From contig CM040125.1 of NCBI GenBank assembly GCA_022559845.1, positions 290,084,200 through 290,148,199 on the forward strand: a stretch of DNA of 64,000 nucleotides, written 5' to 3'. The position numbers were made by a program, and so were the translations under genes. Under the pieces are notes generated by a model, which made no database searches, was not told the DNA's origin, and saw nothing but the letters and a program-made list of their open reading frames with translations. This DNA is from Amorphophallus konjac (Eukaryota > Streptophyta > Magnoliopsida > Alismatales > Araceae). Positions 22,811-35,277 of this stretch are shown here, piece after piece. The stretch's first letter is position 1; each line of letters opens with the position of its first letter.

Positions 22811-24590
22811 TGAATTTTTTTTTTGAGCATCATTTTATTTTTCATTGAGAAATTTTGGTTTGAGCAACACCTTTTTACATGAGGCACAACACGTCTTAGG
22901 TGAAATGACCTAGTTACTCAGTGTTATAACCGTATTGCTTCTCTATCTAGAGAACAGAGGTAGCATTAACGGTATCTTTGGCATGAGGAGACACCTTGGT
23001 TAGAGGCCAGAATCTCCAGTTATTCAATACCATTATGCCATTGCTCTGCCATATTTTCATTGTATTTTCAATAATTTTTAGGCAGAGTTAGCTATGGTCC
23101 TTCTTGACACAGTCCTTTGGACATGTTTCTCAGTGACCATAGTCATTGCTCTAACCACAATATCTCTTTTAAGACAGTTTCAGACAAATCAAATGTTTAA
23201 GAACAATACTTACACTATGCATCTCAACCAAAGTAAATCGAGATTTCAACTTTTCAGATTTTAGGAAGTCTTACACAAAATTTACATGAAACAGACAGTT
23301 AAGGTTTATTAAAAATTGAATCAGATACTTTCAAATTCCGTAAGTTCAAACTCAAGAGTTCACTAGACTTGAGCCAATTCAAATCAACAAATATTCTTAA
23401 ACATATATAATAGAAGATTCCTCATTAAGAGTGATTTCAGATTTATGAAACAGTACACAGGCTGAAGTTTTCTTCAATACACAATTCAGTTGCTTTCAGA
23501 TCAACAGCAAGCAGTAAAAGTATGAACAAGCATGCATAGAGAGTGATGAATTTAAAACTCATGCTTGTTACAAGGTTTATCGAGATAAACTAATTAGAAT
23601 TTCAATACGAACAGTTTTCCAAGTGAGTTGACTGATATTTCATGGGAAGTAGGAACTCTGAAGATGAAAATGAACAGGAGTTCCGGATTCAGAGCTCAGA
23701 TGACAGTCAGTTTGATAACAATAAACTAGGATCAATAATGAAGGTGAGTCACTGTCATACAGATATGACAAGGTGAATCAAATGAATGGACAGGAAGAAT
23801 TCAGATAATGATACAACTGAAGTATTTCAATGCTCCCCCTGTCTATATGCAGAGAATCACCTCTTTTTGAATTTTCTAAGATAAATGCAATGCAACTATA
23901 TGCATGCATATGCAATGTCTTCACTAAAAGCAATGCATGGACACGAATGGCATAAACATGATGCAGGGACAGACAAACTCCCCTTGACTATATGCAATCT
24001 ATGCAATGAAGACTAACCATATGATTTTCTAATTCATGCTCATGAACATTCTGATTGCCTTATATGCAATATAACCCATGGTACCAGGCGGAGCACTTAG
24101 TCAAACACACCACCTCACACATGGTGAGAACTTCCAGACAGATTGCATCTGCCCTTTAGTAACTTACCATTTTATATAACATAATGGTCATGCATGTTAA
24201 TGTAATGTCAAGACGGTCCTATTAGATTTTCAAGGAATACACTGTAAATTTGGACAATCATCAAAACACAAATCATGTGAAATTCACATATTTTTAGAGA
24301 ATTCTAATTAGAGGATGTCTATCCACAGAGTTGAGTGCAAAGCATTAGTTTTAGATGAGCAGAATTCAAAGAATTCAAATTTGACATTGCAAATGATGAA
24401 TGAATATGCAAAAACAAGTTTAACATGCTATGCAGTGATCAAAGACAGAAATTGAGCAGAGTTGACATGACAGACCTGGTAAATGTAAAGTTGGGGTTTT
24501 CATTCTTTGAGTGCCTTGGTTTATTACCCCCAGAATATTCTTCAACCCAAGGCACACCTGCAAAAACACAACTTATTTTGCACAAATAGG
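21282..24590 (-). other. Element B non-coding 3' region with multiple polypurine tracts
   Basis: No gene is supported. Pyrimidine tracts on the plus strand (purine on the element strand) occur at about 21282, 21799, 22004, 22124, 22141, 22181, 23833 and 23978. A CA then TA microsatellite lies at 22768-22811. Near 24485-24615 the minus strand matches the post-gag sequence of element A (GTGTGCCTTGG, CCAAGGCACTCAA, GAATGAAAACCCC). Confidence 0.75.
22768..22811. repeat. (CA)n(TA)n microsatellite
   Basis: A simple repeat of CA units passes directly into TA units within the non-coding part of element B. Confidence 0.95.
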
Positions 24591-24599
24591 TACCCAAGT

Positions 24600-27191
24600 C
24601 ATCTTGGGTCCTGAAATAACAGTGACACCTTTAGCAGGTGTTCTCAACAGTTTTTCAGCTTGTTCATCATCAAACGACAGGAGATGACAGTTATACATAG
24701 AATGCCGTAACTGTCCACAGTAATGGCATGATCCAGCAGTTTTAAAATTCTTTTAATGCTCATTACTGTAATCATGAAATTCATTAACAGAGTGAAAATT
24801 CTGTTTACTAAAACCAGCCAGCCAACAATCAGCAGCTCTGTGGCCTGGCTTTCCACATTCAAAGCATGAAGAGTTTGTCTTTTTATCAATCAAGTTATTT
24901 CTAGCAGTAGCATAGAGAGCAGGTAATTTTGCAGATTTAAAATTCAATCTATTTCCCTGAGCATGCCAACAGTTCTTGACTGTATGGCCATGCTTTTCAC
25001 ATTCAAAGCACCTAATATGCTTTCCCTTAGAACCAAAATTATTTCTTTCAAAACATTTTTGTTAACAGGAAAATTAACAAATCCAGAATGAAATTTCTTT
25101 CCCTGATTATGCCAACATTGAGCAGCAATGTGGCCCAATTTGCCATTGTGAAAGCATTGAATGCTCTTTTTATGATTTGCATGATTTTTAGCATGAACAT
25201 TTCTATCATGCAGTTTTTTAGCAATGAGGTCATCATGTTCCATTAATTTGCATTCATGCATGAGATGACCTACTCTATGACAGTAAAAGAATTTAATTCT
25301 CTTGTTTTGAACATGCGACGGTTTCTTCATATTAGAATTCTTAGCATGAATTCTATCAGATTTCAATTCATCCTTCTTCATGATAAAACAATCATCCATC
25401 TCATGACCAACTTTACCACAGTAAAAAGACTTAACATTCTTTCTTTTATCAGAAAACATCTTGGTCTGAGATTTTTCAGCATGCAGTTTATTTATCTTCT
25501 TTTTCAAATTTTTATTCTATCTTTGAGTTTTAATTGCAGCAAATTTCTTTGGAGATTTCCTAGAGGTTCCAGCTACATCAGTGCTTCGTACAAATGTGGT
25601 GTAAAGCTGGTTCCTCATGACCCTTTTTGTTTCAGAAAAGTTATCATTTTCCTCACTTTGATTACTCACTTCATCTTTCAAGGAAGCTTTTGACTTCTCT
25701 TTACCTTTGAGATTTTTTGACAGAGAGTTTTTCAAATCACAAATTTCATTTTCTAGAGAAGCAATCTGAATCTCATAACTAGCAATCTCTTGTTCACTGC
25801 AATTAATGCATTCAATTAGCACTTTGTTAGTAGTTTTATATTTCTCAATTTCTTATTCCCGATTGCTCAGTTGTTTAGATTCTGCATTACAGACAGTTTT
25901 CCCTTTTTCTAAGGTTAAGTGTTTTTCAGAAATAACAGTGTTAAGATGTTTGAGTCTCTCATTTTCTAATTTTAGTTGTTCAACTTGTTCACTATTATTA
26001 TCAGATTTGAAATTCAACTCTTCACTCAGCCTTTCCTCTCTTTGTTTAATTTCCAATTTTTCATCCAACAAATTTTTGTTCACTTCCCTCAAGGATGCGA
26101 TTAAGTTTTGATGCCATTCTAAGTCAAAATGAAGTGACTCATTTAATTCATTCACAAAAGAACATTTATCACATGTAGACGTGTTTGAGCACTTGTTTTT
26201 ATTCTTAGATTCTTTCAATTATTCTCTAAGGCTGTCAATCTTAGTCCTCAGACTTTCATTAACTTCATTCACAGATGAGCTTTCATTGCATGAAGACTTC
26301 GCAGAGCATATTATTTTCGGATGTTCTGCAATTTTTACCATAGCAGCTTCAAGCTTTCCAGAAATTAAGTCATTTTCATGCTCAAAATTGGCGAGATTCT
26401 TTTCAACCTTTTCAATTTGTTTTTGAAGGATTTCATTTTCAGATTTCATGTGATTTAGTTCTGAGTTGTTATATTCATGTTCTTCCAATAGTTTCTTATG
26501 CACACTAAATTCAGACAAGCATTCTTCATAAGAACTTTTCAGTTTCACATAGTTTTCACATGAAGATTTTGATTTATTGAGTTCTGAGTTAATGCTTTCA
26601 AAATTTTCTAGTTGTTTCTTCAGACAATTATTTTCAGATAGCAGATCTTCAAAATCACCATTTTCCAAGCAGACACACATGCTAGCATCCAGTTTCTTCT
26701 TCAATTTTTTTATTTTTAGACTTTAATTTTCTATACCTATCAGTAAGCTCTTCATGCATGCTCACTAATTCATCAAACGAAATCTCTTCAGATCCAGAGC
26801 TTACCTGAGACGCTGTCTCACTCATTTGATCACTGCTGTGATCACTATGGTTGACCATCAAGCATTGATCCTCTTGCTTCTCATGAGCAGATATGACTCT
26901 GTCCATGATCTCTTTTCCAGATGTGCATCCAACAATACAGGAAAACATATCAGTATCTATTGAAGCCTTCAAAATATTGAGAACTGTGATATTATCACGG
27001 TTCTTCAGTCTGTCCTCACTAGACCAATTGGTCTTGTCGTGAGATAATTCATGTGGCCCTTTAGATACAAGATTCCATAGATTTGGATCAATGGAATTCA
27101 TGTATAAGCATAGGCCGTCAAGCCATGTGCTGAAGTTGGAATCATCAAGAACAATGAGAAATGTCATTGAAAAATAACTAAGTAAATTCAT
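24600..27191 (-). pseudogene. Element B gag with six zinc-knuckle boxes
   Basis: The minus strand starts at 27191 (MNLLSYFSMTFLIVLDDSNF). The N-terminal domain reads FSTWLDGLCLYMNSIDPNLWN and KGPHELSHDKTNW. An acidic linker and a coiled coil follow in pieces from 26704 to 25517, separated by stops or shifts at about 26700, 26219, 25853 and 25510. Six CCHC-like boxes follow (25430-24650). Three are complete: CFECEKHGHTVKNC, CFECGKPGHRAADC and CHYCGQLRHSMYNC. Three have lost a Cys: SFYCGKVGHEMDDC, FFYCHRVGHLMHEC and CFHNGKLGHIAAQC. Pol does not follow. Function would be particle formation and RNA binding. It is the closest relative of the element A gag in the window. Confidence 0.87.
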
Positions 27192-27431
27192 ATCAAAAAG
27201 CCTGAAAGCAAGATGACAAATGCACCGAACTAAAAATAGCAAAGCACCGAAGCAGACTAATCAGGACCTTCTACAGATCGTTGGATCTGGAAATCAGAGA
27301 CCGGTTCTAGTACAGTTCAAGCACAGACCAGACAAAAAAACTCAACAAAATCAAAGATGCACCCAAAACCAGTATAGCACCAAAAATAGTAGGATCCTCT
27401 GCAGATCGCTAGATCTGGATATTCAGAGACC

Positions 27432-27443
27432 GCTCTGATACCA
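27432..27443 (-). promoter_or_regulatory. Element B primer binding site
   Basis: Plus strand GCTCTGATACCA is the complement of TGGTATCAGAGC, two bases from the 5' LTR edge at 27446. Confidence 0.9.
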
Positions 27444-27445
27444 AT

Positions 27446-29069
27446 TGTTAGTCTGTAAGGACTAAGTGCAATACTGCACACACGGATTCAGAGGGGGGGT
27501 GAATGAATCCCCATTAAAAGTTCTACCCGATTTGAACTCTAATTAGTAAGTTATGCGGAATTAAAACTGAATGGCTTAGTTACCAGAAAGACTCACTCAA
27601 TATCAGATCGATGGCCTAAAGATCAGCTAGGTGACTAATGTGCAGTTAGTACACATACAGCTGGATACCAAACTGATCAAGAGGCTTCAATATATATGCA
27701 ATTGAACGTGGTCCTATCCAAGCATCTAGCGGTGAAACACAAGAACAAGCAAACCACAGTGAAAGGAAGATTTTTAGGTGGTTCGGTACATAGACCTACA
27801 TCCACCCCACACTTAGACCTGAGTGTGGATTCCGCTGATACACAACTTAAACCGTTGGGCCTCACAGCTTGCCTACAACCACTAAGCGTCACAGCTTGCT
27901 CCGCTAGGCATTACAGCTTTAGCCACCGCTGATTCATAGCTTCAAACCGCTGGGCCTTACAGCTTAGCCACCGCTGATTCACAGCTTCTGAAATGGAAAG
28001 TAAAAATAGAAAACTGGAAAGATAAAAATTAGCAACTTAAAGCTAGACTTAAAGCACAATAATATAGCTCACTAGGAGAAGTGTGGCTTGGATCTGATCC
28101 AGAGGCCACATATCTTCTTCAATCTTGCTTTTGCAACTGTATTCTACTTCTCTCACGATCTCTCTGCTCTTTTCTCTCTTCAGCCCCTTTCTTTTTCTTT
28201 ATGATCTATCTCTCCTTTTTCTACTGCTCTATATGTCTCTTTTCTTCTCTCGATCTCACAATCTTTTACTTCTACTTCTTCTGCTTCTTTTCTCACACGC
28301 TCTGCTCTTCTTCTATCTCTCCTCTTTCTGCTTCGATCTCTTTTTCTTTGTTATCGGGTGCCCGTCTGATCACAGAAAAAGGGTTTTATATATTTTCAGG
28401 TTGGGACCCACGAGCTCACACATTGGGCGCGTGGAGGGAGCACTCTCGCCAAGAGAATTCTGGAATGCCTTAGCCACATGTCAGCATCTCGGCGTTATGA
28501 CTAACCACGTGGCAGATTCTTCCATCCAGTTCTTTACCTCGGATCACGAACCCTTTAACCTGGTACTTTAACTTTCACGTGGAGTATGCTCATAGGTTTT
28601 AGGTTCGTCCAGCACATGCTTGACCGAGTCACTGGCCTGGAAAACAACTGGAAATGTTAGCTATTCGTGCTAGCACAGACTTCATAAAGTAACATACGAA
28701 TATGCACAGACCTAAGGTAATATAACAAAACATGCATAGTCATATAGCAAGACATGCACAGACATCAGGTAACGTGTAACAAAGTATGCATAGACCATGA
28801 GTGTGCAACAGAAAGAAGTGTGCACTGACCTTGTATCACACAAGCAAAGAATGTGCAAGAATTTTGATAAAATAAAGGAAACATGCATGGACTCTAAATG
28901 ACACGCACTGACTTTAGACAAGGTAACACAGGGTGTGCACCGACATGAGTAGCACAAGTAAAGACTTGCACCGACCATGAATTATACACAAGCTATAACT
29001 GCACCAACTTGGATGCTCATGCGCACAAGATCTGCACCGACCTTGTCATGCCAGAAGCACAACATGCAC
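27446..29069 (-). repeat. Element B 5' LTR, truncated by element C
   Basis: It matches 18750-20376 closely, including the conserved Copia motif (27768-27812), the AGCTGT/CCAGCGG repeats, the pyrimidine-rich stretch, a TATA-like site (minus strand TATATAAA, about 28387-28394) and the 12-mer array. It stops at TGCAC (29065-29069) where element C begins; the last 0.9 kb is missing. Confidence 0.9.
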
Positions 29070-29621
29070 TGTAGTGACCTAGAATTTTTTTAAAATATTT
29101 TTGATATAATTAAGAATTTTATAGAATTATTAAGGGTCTAAATGAATTAATTAATGAATATTGGGTTAAATAAATCATTATAAGGCCCAATTATGTTAAA
29201 ACAATTAATCCAGCCTTAATAAATAAAGCCCAATAGGTTCAAGGACCAAGCCCATTAAATTTGACCCATATTCTAGAAGGTTATTTAGCCCATTCATGAA
29301 TTATAAGGATAAATACCCCTTATATAGATAATTATGAGGATAATTAACAAAAAGAGTTTGAATAAAATTAAATTCTGCGCACAGTGGATGTAGCGGTCTA
29401 TCGTGCGACTGCCACAGTCATATAACGCGCCCAGCTTGGACCGTTACACTCTGTCAGTTCCGTGAATGAAAGAAAGAACAAAAAGATTGGATCTTTCGGA
29501 TCCTATCCACAAGAGACCTAATCAGAAGAATATGTAAGGTTACTAGGGAGTCTTAGGGATCAGGTTCTGGCCAACTAAGGACTCTAAAATCGATATAATC
29601 CTCAAACTCTAGCCAAAACCC

Positions 29622-29629
29622 TATAAATA
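29622..29629 (+). promoter_or_regulatory. TATA box in C 5' LTR
   Basis: TATAAATA sits in the context CCCTATAAATAGAGCCC, about 550 bases into the LTR; element G has a similar GGGCTCTATAAATAG on its strand. Confidence 0.6.
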
Positions 29630-30904
29630 GAGCCCAGTTCTGAACTGAGCGACCCTTACTTTTGGCTCGTAAAGAAACAAGGTAAGTAGATAGAATATTG
29701 GGTAAGTTCTTTAGAGTCTTTTATTTCTAATATTTTAGACTAACTACCCTCAAAATTTCATGTTAGGAGGTCGAGTATCCAAGGAGTTAGGATCTTCCAA
29801 AGTTGTTAGTTTCATTACGCCAACCCAGAAAACTGTGCAATAGGGTGCTGAAGATCAGGAAATTAGAGAAGCTAAACGAGGTAATTAGCGTTAGATGCTT
29901 TAGAACTTTTTATTCCTCTTAGTTTCATCTTCCTAATCCTCAAAATTTCACGTCCTTAGGGCAACAGACTGAGGAGTTAGAGCGACGTGAAGTTGCTGAA
30001 AAATCAAAGGAAGAGAAGAACTAGGGCAACCATTGAAGACTAAAATTAGAAGTTTTAATGCCAGTAAAGAGGTAGGTCATCTCATGAACAGCAAGAACAT
30101 CAAGTTAGGAGTAAAAGCCCTCTGGTTTTGTTTGATTTCTTGCACTATAGACCATGAATTTCATGTTTTAATAGAACTATGCATACATACATATCTTTAG
30201 CCTTAATTGAAGTTAAAAGATACTCTCTTGTTCATTCACTACAACCTATGCATCCAGATAGCCTTTTTACTTTGTTTTATCATGGCTAGAGTAGTTAAGT
30301 CTTCTCTAAAACATGATATGTTCAAAGCATGATCTTTTTTTTTATATACTGTCAACAGGGCTCTGACGGATCAGAGTTAGACCATCACATGTGTGTAATG
30401 GCCTTACGATAAGCTGTCACATTCTCTATTACCTTTAAATTTATCTATTGTCTCTAACGGACCATAACTGGAGCGTTACAACACTGTAACGGCCACACGA
30501 TAAACCGTCACAGACCTGTGACGCATCCATTCTAGACCGTTAGATTAACTATGTCCTGTCCACCCGAGATAGAAATAAGAACAGTCAAGTTTAATTATAA
30601 ATAAGCCTAGTTATCTAAGTTGTGACCTATTTTTCATGACTTGGAGTTTAGTGATCAATTCATTTGCATGTTTTGAGCATTTTGAGTCATTTTAAGTTAT
30701 GTTAATTTCATGAGATAAAATGCTATAGTTTGTATTTAAACATGATTTTACATGTTATATTGACGGAGTTTTATCATGGTTTCACATCGTTACACATTCT
30801 TTTCTATCTGTAGAGTCAATTTCTCTAAGTACATGGCATATATTCCGGTATATAGCCATTAGTTCACACTTTTACACTATAGGAACATATTCTTGAACTT
30901 GAGG

Positions 30905-31013
30905 ACCTCTCTATTAGATATTCTTTCCAATGGACTAGGAAATCTGATTTCAAGGCCTCCATAATTCTCCGCGAGCCTGGGATTCCCACTAGGACGCCAA
31001 GTTGGTTGTACCA
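30905..31013 (+). other. Conserved Gypsy block, copy in C 5' LTR
   Basis: It contains GCGAGCCTGGGATTCCCACT, AGGACGCC and GTTGTACC in this order. The same order occurs at 36100-36209 (C 3' LTR), 49181-49285 (H, minus) and 53898-54005 (G, minus). Confidence 0.85.
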
Positions 31014-32387
31014 TGAAAGCCCAATTGTTAGAAAGCACTATCGAAGTTTCTGGTTCTAGATATGTAACGAATCCATATTATACCGTCATGCTCATATAAC
31101 GGCCTGATGTATGACAGTCACATTTACTGAGTCCATTTTATTGTTTCTGGATTCAGTCGTTCTAACGGATCAATGATAGACCGTCACGATCATGTAACGG
31201 CCCATTGATTGACCGTCACAGTTCTTGAGTGTTTTAACCCGAGGTTTGACCTAAGGGTTGATATTCTAAAGTTCCTAGATAGACTATTGATGGTCTAGGA
31301 CTTGTCATATTGTTCAAGATACTTAATTTAATTTATGGAAAAATAAGGAATGTACCGTTATGCTGTCGAATTATTTCCATGAGCATAGCCTTGTTTTAAG
31401 TCATTCTTGACCTCGCATTTCTTCTTTGAAGCGTTCATTCATTGAACTATTGTTATCATGAACTTATTTGAACCTGCTTGAAACATGGAGGTAGCTTGAT
31501 TTATACTTGAAGATGCGATCGAGCACTGATTGTGTTCAAGGACTCTATGCTAGTCCCCTCGGCTGATTGTCGAAAATATACTATTATAAACCATGGGGTA
31601 TGATACTACTGGCGTCGCATTGCGCTGGGAGTACTTTCTCTATAAATAAGTGAAGATCCACGGACATCATGAAAATACTTGTACATGACTTTCTTGCTTG
31701 TTACATGATATTCCACAGAAATTCACTAAATACTTGTGCATAAGCAAAAGATGTTTGGGTGATGACTACGTGGTATTGCTTGTACATTCTCGTTACATTC
31801 ATGAAGATGAAACGCCATATCGTGTTCTTGTTTCATTCTTGATAGTTCATACTTGCTCATTCTATCTTACATGATCATCGTGTTACTTGGTTTAATCGCA
31901 TGATTGATCGCATTCGCATGATTTTACCTTATTTCTTTAGAGTAGAAATGCTAATTATTTAAATATTACTAATCATGTTGATGCAAAGATACCTACTGGG
32001 TAAGTGTGCTCATTACCTATTTCCAATCTTTTCAGAATATGGAAGTGAGTCAGGATCGAATTCGGAACGTTCAAATAGCGAGTCCGAGAGTGAATGAAGA
32101 ATGAGTGAAGACTTAGGAAGTCTACATTGTTTAGATTGAGTCTATGTAATTTTCTTATTTCTTGAGTCTAGTATGATGAAGAAAGTTGAAATGGTGATTG
32201 TATTTGAATATTTGATTTGATTATTAATGAAAGTTGAAATTCAGTAAATGTTGTGCAATTACATTTATGTGTGTGATTATCTTGCGCTCTGATTATTCTT
32301 GCTTGCAAGAGGCTTACCATGCCGGTTGTTCACATTCCTCGAGCTAGTCTTCCGCTGTCATAGAGGCTTGGGACATGACAATTAAGT

Positions 32388-32399
32388 TGGTATCAGAGC
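32388..32399 (+). promoter_or_regulatory. Element C primer binding site
   Basis: TGGTATCAGAGC lies seven bases after the LTR end (ATTAAGT between), complementary to the initiator Met-tRNA 3' end. Confidence 0.85.
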
Positions 32400-32613
32400 C
32401 TAAGTCTCAGGACTTAGGGAGAAGAATCATGTCATAGGATAAGTCCAAAGATTAAGGACCCCTACCTATGAACTAAAGAAGAAATTTTCATACCCATGTG
32501 AGAATTGGGAAGAGCCTGGGATAAGATAGTTAATTAGCTTTAAGATTAATTTTCTTCCAATTCCACGAGAAATAACAAGTTGTTATATTTCTCTCAGGTA
32601 CCTTATTTTACAA

Positions 32614-33566
32614 ATGGCTCATCGGCTAGATTGGAATGGCATGCAACAAACAGTTGCGGCCTTACTCAGGCATTGCAAACTATGGCCCAGGCAGGCACAG
32701 GGGCAAGGGCTGGCGACTTACATCGTAATTTCCAGAGTTTAAACCCTCCGCGTTTCTATGTTTCTTCTAATCCAGATGAAGCAGAGAACTGGATAGATGA
32801 GATGAACCGTATATTTGACGTCATCCAATCCACCGATCAATAGAAGGTGCGTCTTGCAACTTTCCAACTCAACAAGGATGCCCGTACCTGGTGGAAGTCG
32901 GTTCCGACACCTCCGGCCGATGCACCTCATACATGGGATGGTTTTCTCACTTTGTTCCGTGCTAAGTACTTTTCTGAACATGTGAAAGAAAGAAAGGCTA
33001 TGGAGTTCACCTCTCTTCGACAAGGGATGATGACAGTCGCAGAGTATGAACTTCAATTCTCCAGGCTAGCACCCTATGCACCACACTTAATCAGTACTTA
33101 TTTATTGAAGGCTAATTGGTTTATGGACATATTACGACCCAGTTTTATTCAGCAGCTCGGGACCAAAAACATCCATACTTATGCAGAAATAGTACAGCGC
33201 GCATATTTATGTGAAAGGACCTTAGAGAAGGTCAAGAAATTGAAAGAAAAAGGAGAAGAGTCCAGCCGACGATCTGATCGGCGTTATAAGAAAGAAAAAT
33301 TCAGCATCACGGAACCTCACAAAAGCCGTGATAGTAAGAAGAGATCCAGGAATGGGAATAGTTAAAGTTCCCATAAAAATAAGAAGATTAAGGAAGAGGA
33401 GAAACAAGTCACCACGGCTTGCACTTTTTGTGAGAAGTTCGGCCATTCGGCAGAAGAATGTTGGAAGCACCTTGGTGCTTATTTACGTTGTGGAAGCAGG
33501 GAGCATCGTATGCCAGATTGCCCCCTTATGAAAGATCAATCGTCTGGCGGTGGACGTAGGAGGTAG
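32614..33566 (+). pseudogene. Element C gag
   Basis: ATG at 32614 opens MAHRLDWNGMQQTV; a missing base near 32661 moves the rest to the frame used down to 35250. The Retrotrans_gag domain (PPRFYVSSNPDEAENWIDEM, DARTWWKSV, FRAKYFSEHVKERKAMEF, LRQGMMTVAEYELQFSRLAPY) spans about 32750-33200. A basic linker and two knuckles follow: CTFCEKFGHSAEEC is complete, while CGSREHRMPDC lacks its first Cys pair spacing. In-frame stops lie at 32841, 33363 and 33564; the last fits CAG to TAG in a GRRQARLN-like context. Gag would form the particle. Confidence 0.9.
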
Positions 33567-35250
33567 GCTCGCCTCAATGCAGTTCTAGAAGAAGAAGTGC
33601 CCAGGGATGGTGGGCTTATGGAAGCTACTCTTCAAATTTATTCTTATCCTGCATTTATGCTATTTGATACTGGTGCCTCTCATTCATTTATCTCCACTAC
33701 TTTTGCAAAAACATTACCAATTGCATTAGTTCCTCTACCTTCAGATCTTGCTATTACCACACCCTTAGGATCTGGAACTAAGCTTACCGAATATTATCCT
33801 GATAGTGAGGTGGTAGTAGAAGGTCACAATCTCCCCGCAAACTTAGTACGTCTTGACATGAAGTGTTATGATGCCATCTTAGGGGTAGATTGGCTTATAG
33901 ATCATGATGCTGATATTAACTATTGAAATAGGATTATATCCTTTCGAAAACCCGGTCTTATAAGATTTTCTTTCCTTGGCATCAAGTATAGGAAACATCC
34001 CACTATCATATCCTCTCTTCACGCTTGCAAACTTATCTCGTAAGGATGTGAAGCTTTTCTTGCTTCTGTCATTGTTACCGAATCCAAGGAAATCATCATA
34101 GCAGACATTCCTATTGTAAATGAATTCCCAGATGTGTTTCCACCCAAATTACCCAATTTACCACCCGAGAGGGAAGTAAACTTCACTATTGAACTCATTC
34201 CAGGAGCATCATCTGTTTCTATAGCCCCTTACAGGATGTCCCCCACGGAACTTAAGGAACTAAAAAGGCTATTGCAGGAATTTCTAGATAAGGGTTTCAT
34301 CAGACCTAGCACATCCCCCTGGGATGCGCCAGTTCTATTTGTCAAGAAGAAGGATGGCTCTCTCAGGTTATGCATCGACTACCGGCGACTGAATCAACTC
34401 ACAATAAAAAATCAGTATCCATTGTTGCGTATTCATGAGCTCTTCGATCAGCTTTCGGGAGCAGAATGTTTCTCCAAGATAGACCTCAGATCAATTTATC
34501 ATCAGCTTAGAATTAAAGAAGAAGACATTTATAAATCAGCTTTTCGAAGTCGTTATGGTCACTATGAACTCGTGGTAATGCCGTTTGGGTTAAGAAATGT
34601 CCCAGCCGCATTTATGTAACTTATGAACAGTGTTTTCCAGCCATATCTGGACCAGTTCATCGTTGTCTTCATTGATGACATCCTAGTATATTCCAAGATA
34701 AAAGAGGAACATGAAGAATATCTGAGGATAGCTTTGTAGACACTTAGAAAATATAAGCTCTATGCCAACCTTAACAAATGTGAATTCTGGCTCAAGGAAG
34801 TTTCATTCCTAGGCCATATTATTTCAAAAGAAGGTATCGATGTGGATCCTTCTAAAGTAGAAGCTGTCAGAAATTGGAGCCGGCCAACGACTATATCAGA
34901 AGTAAGAAGCTTTCTGGGTCGAGGTGGTTATTATAGGAGGTTCATTAAAGACTTCTCAAAGATTGCTGTTCCTTTAACCAGACTCACATGAAAAGAAAAT
35001 CCTTTTGTCTGGTCAAAGGAGTGTGAGAAGAGTTTCCAAACTCTTAAGAATCACCTTACTACAGCCCCTATTTTAGCACTACTGGTGGAAGGTGGTAAAT
35101 TTGAAGTATATACGGATGCATCTGGCATTGGCTAGGGATGCGTTCTCATGCAAGATGGAAAGGTAATCTGTTATTCTTCAAGACAATTGAAACGTCACGA
35201 GGAAAATTATCCCATGCATGATTTAGAATTGGCAGCCGTTATTTTCGCAT
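33567..35250 (+). pseudogene. Element C pol: protease, RT and partial RNase H
   Basis: It is in the same frame as gag. The protease active site is LFDTGASHSFIS (about 33660-33695), followed by ILGVDWL. RT (34120-34850) holds [33 protein letters not shown] with the first Asp, [13 protein letters not shown] and FIDDILVYS with the Asp pair, then GHIISKEG. The RNase H start is YTDASGIG; the frame ends in LELAAVIFA at about 35250, where an LTR fragment is joined. Stops at 33924, 34041, 34617, 34737, 34989 and 35132 interrupt it, but no frameshift is seen. RNase H is incomplete and integrase absent. RT would copy element RNA; this copy cannot. Confidence 0.92.
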
Positions 35251-35277
35251 GAACAACAAGAATATATTGGACTTAGA

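Larger units (their letters stand above)
18750..29069 (-). mobile_element. Element B: Sirevirus-like Copia element with gag and no pol
   Basis: This minus-strand relative of A has its 3' LTR on the left (18750-21281), a non-coding region with many pyrimidine tracts (polypurine on its own strand), gag (27191-24600), PBS at 27432 and a 5' LTR (27446 on) cut at 29069 by Gypsy element C. No pol motif is seen. It sits in the LTR of D; the left flank is CAAAC, and the right duplication is lost. Confidence 0.9.
29070..32380 (+). repeat. Element C 5' LTR
   Basis: A TATA box TATAAATA lies at 29622-29629. Two clusters of inverted pairs of the AACGGNC...GACCGTCA kind lie at 30355-30550 and 31060-31230, on either side of a block conserved with H and G (30905-31013). 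It ends ACATGACA at 32380, followed by the PBS. No gene is seen inside. Confidence 0.9.
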
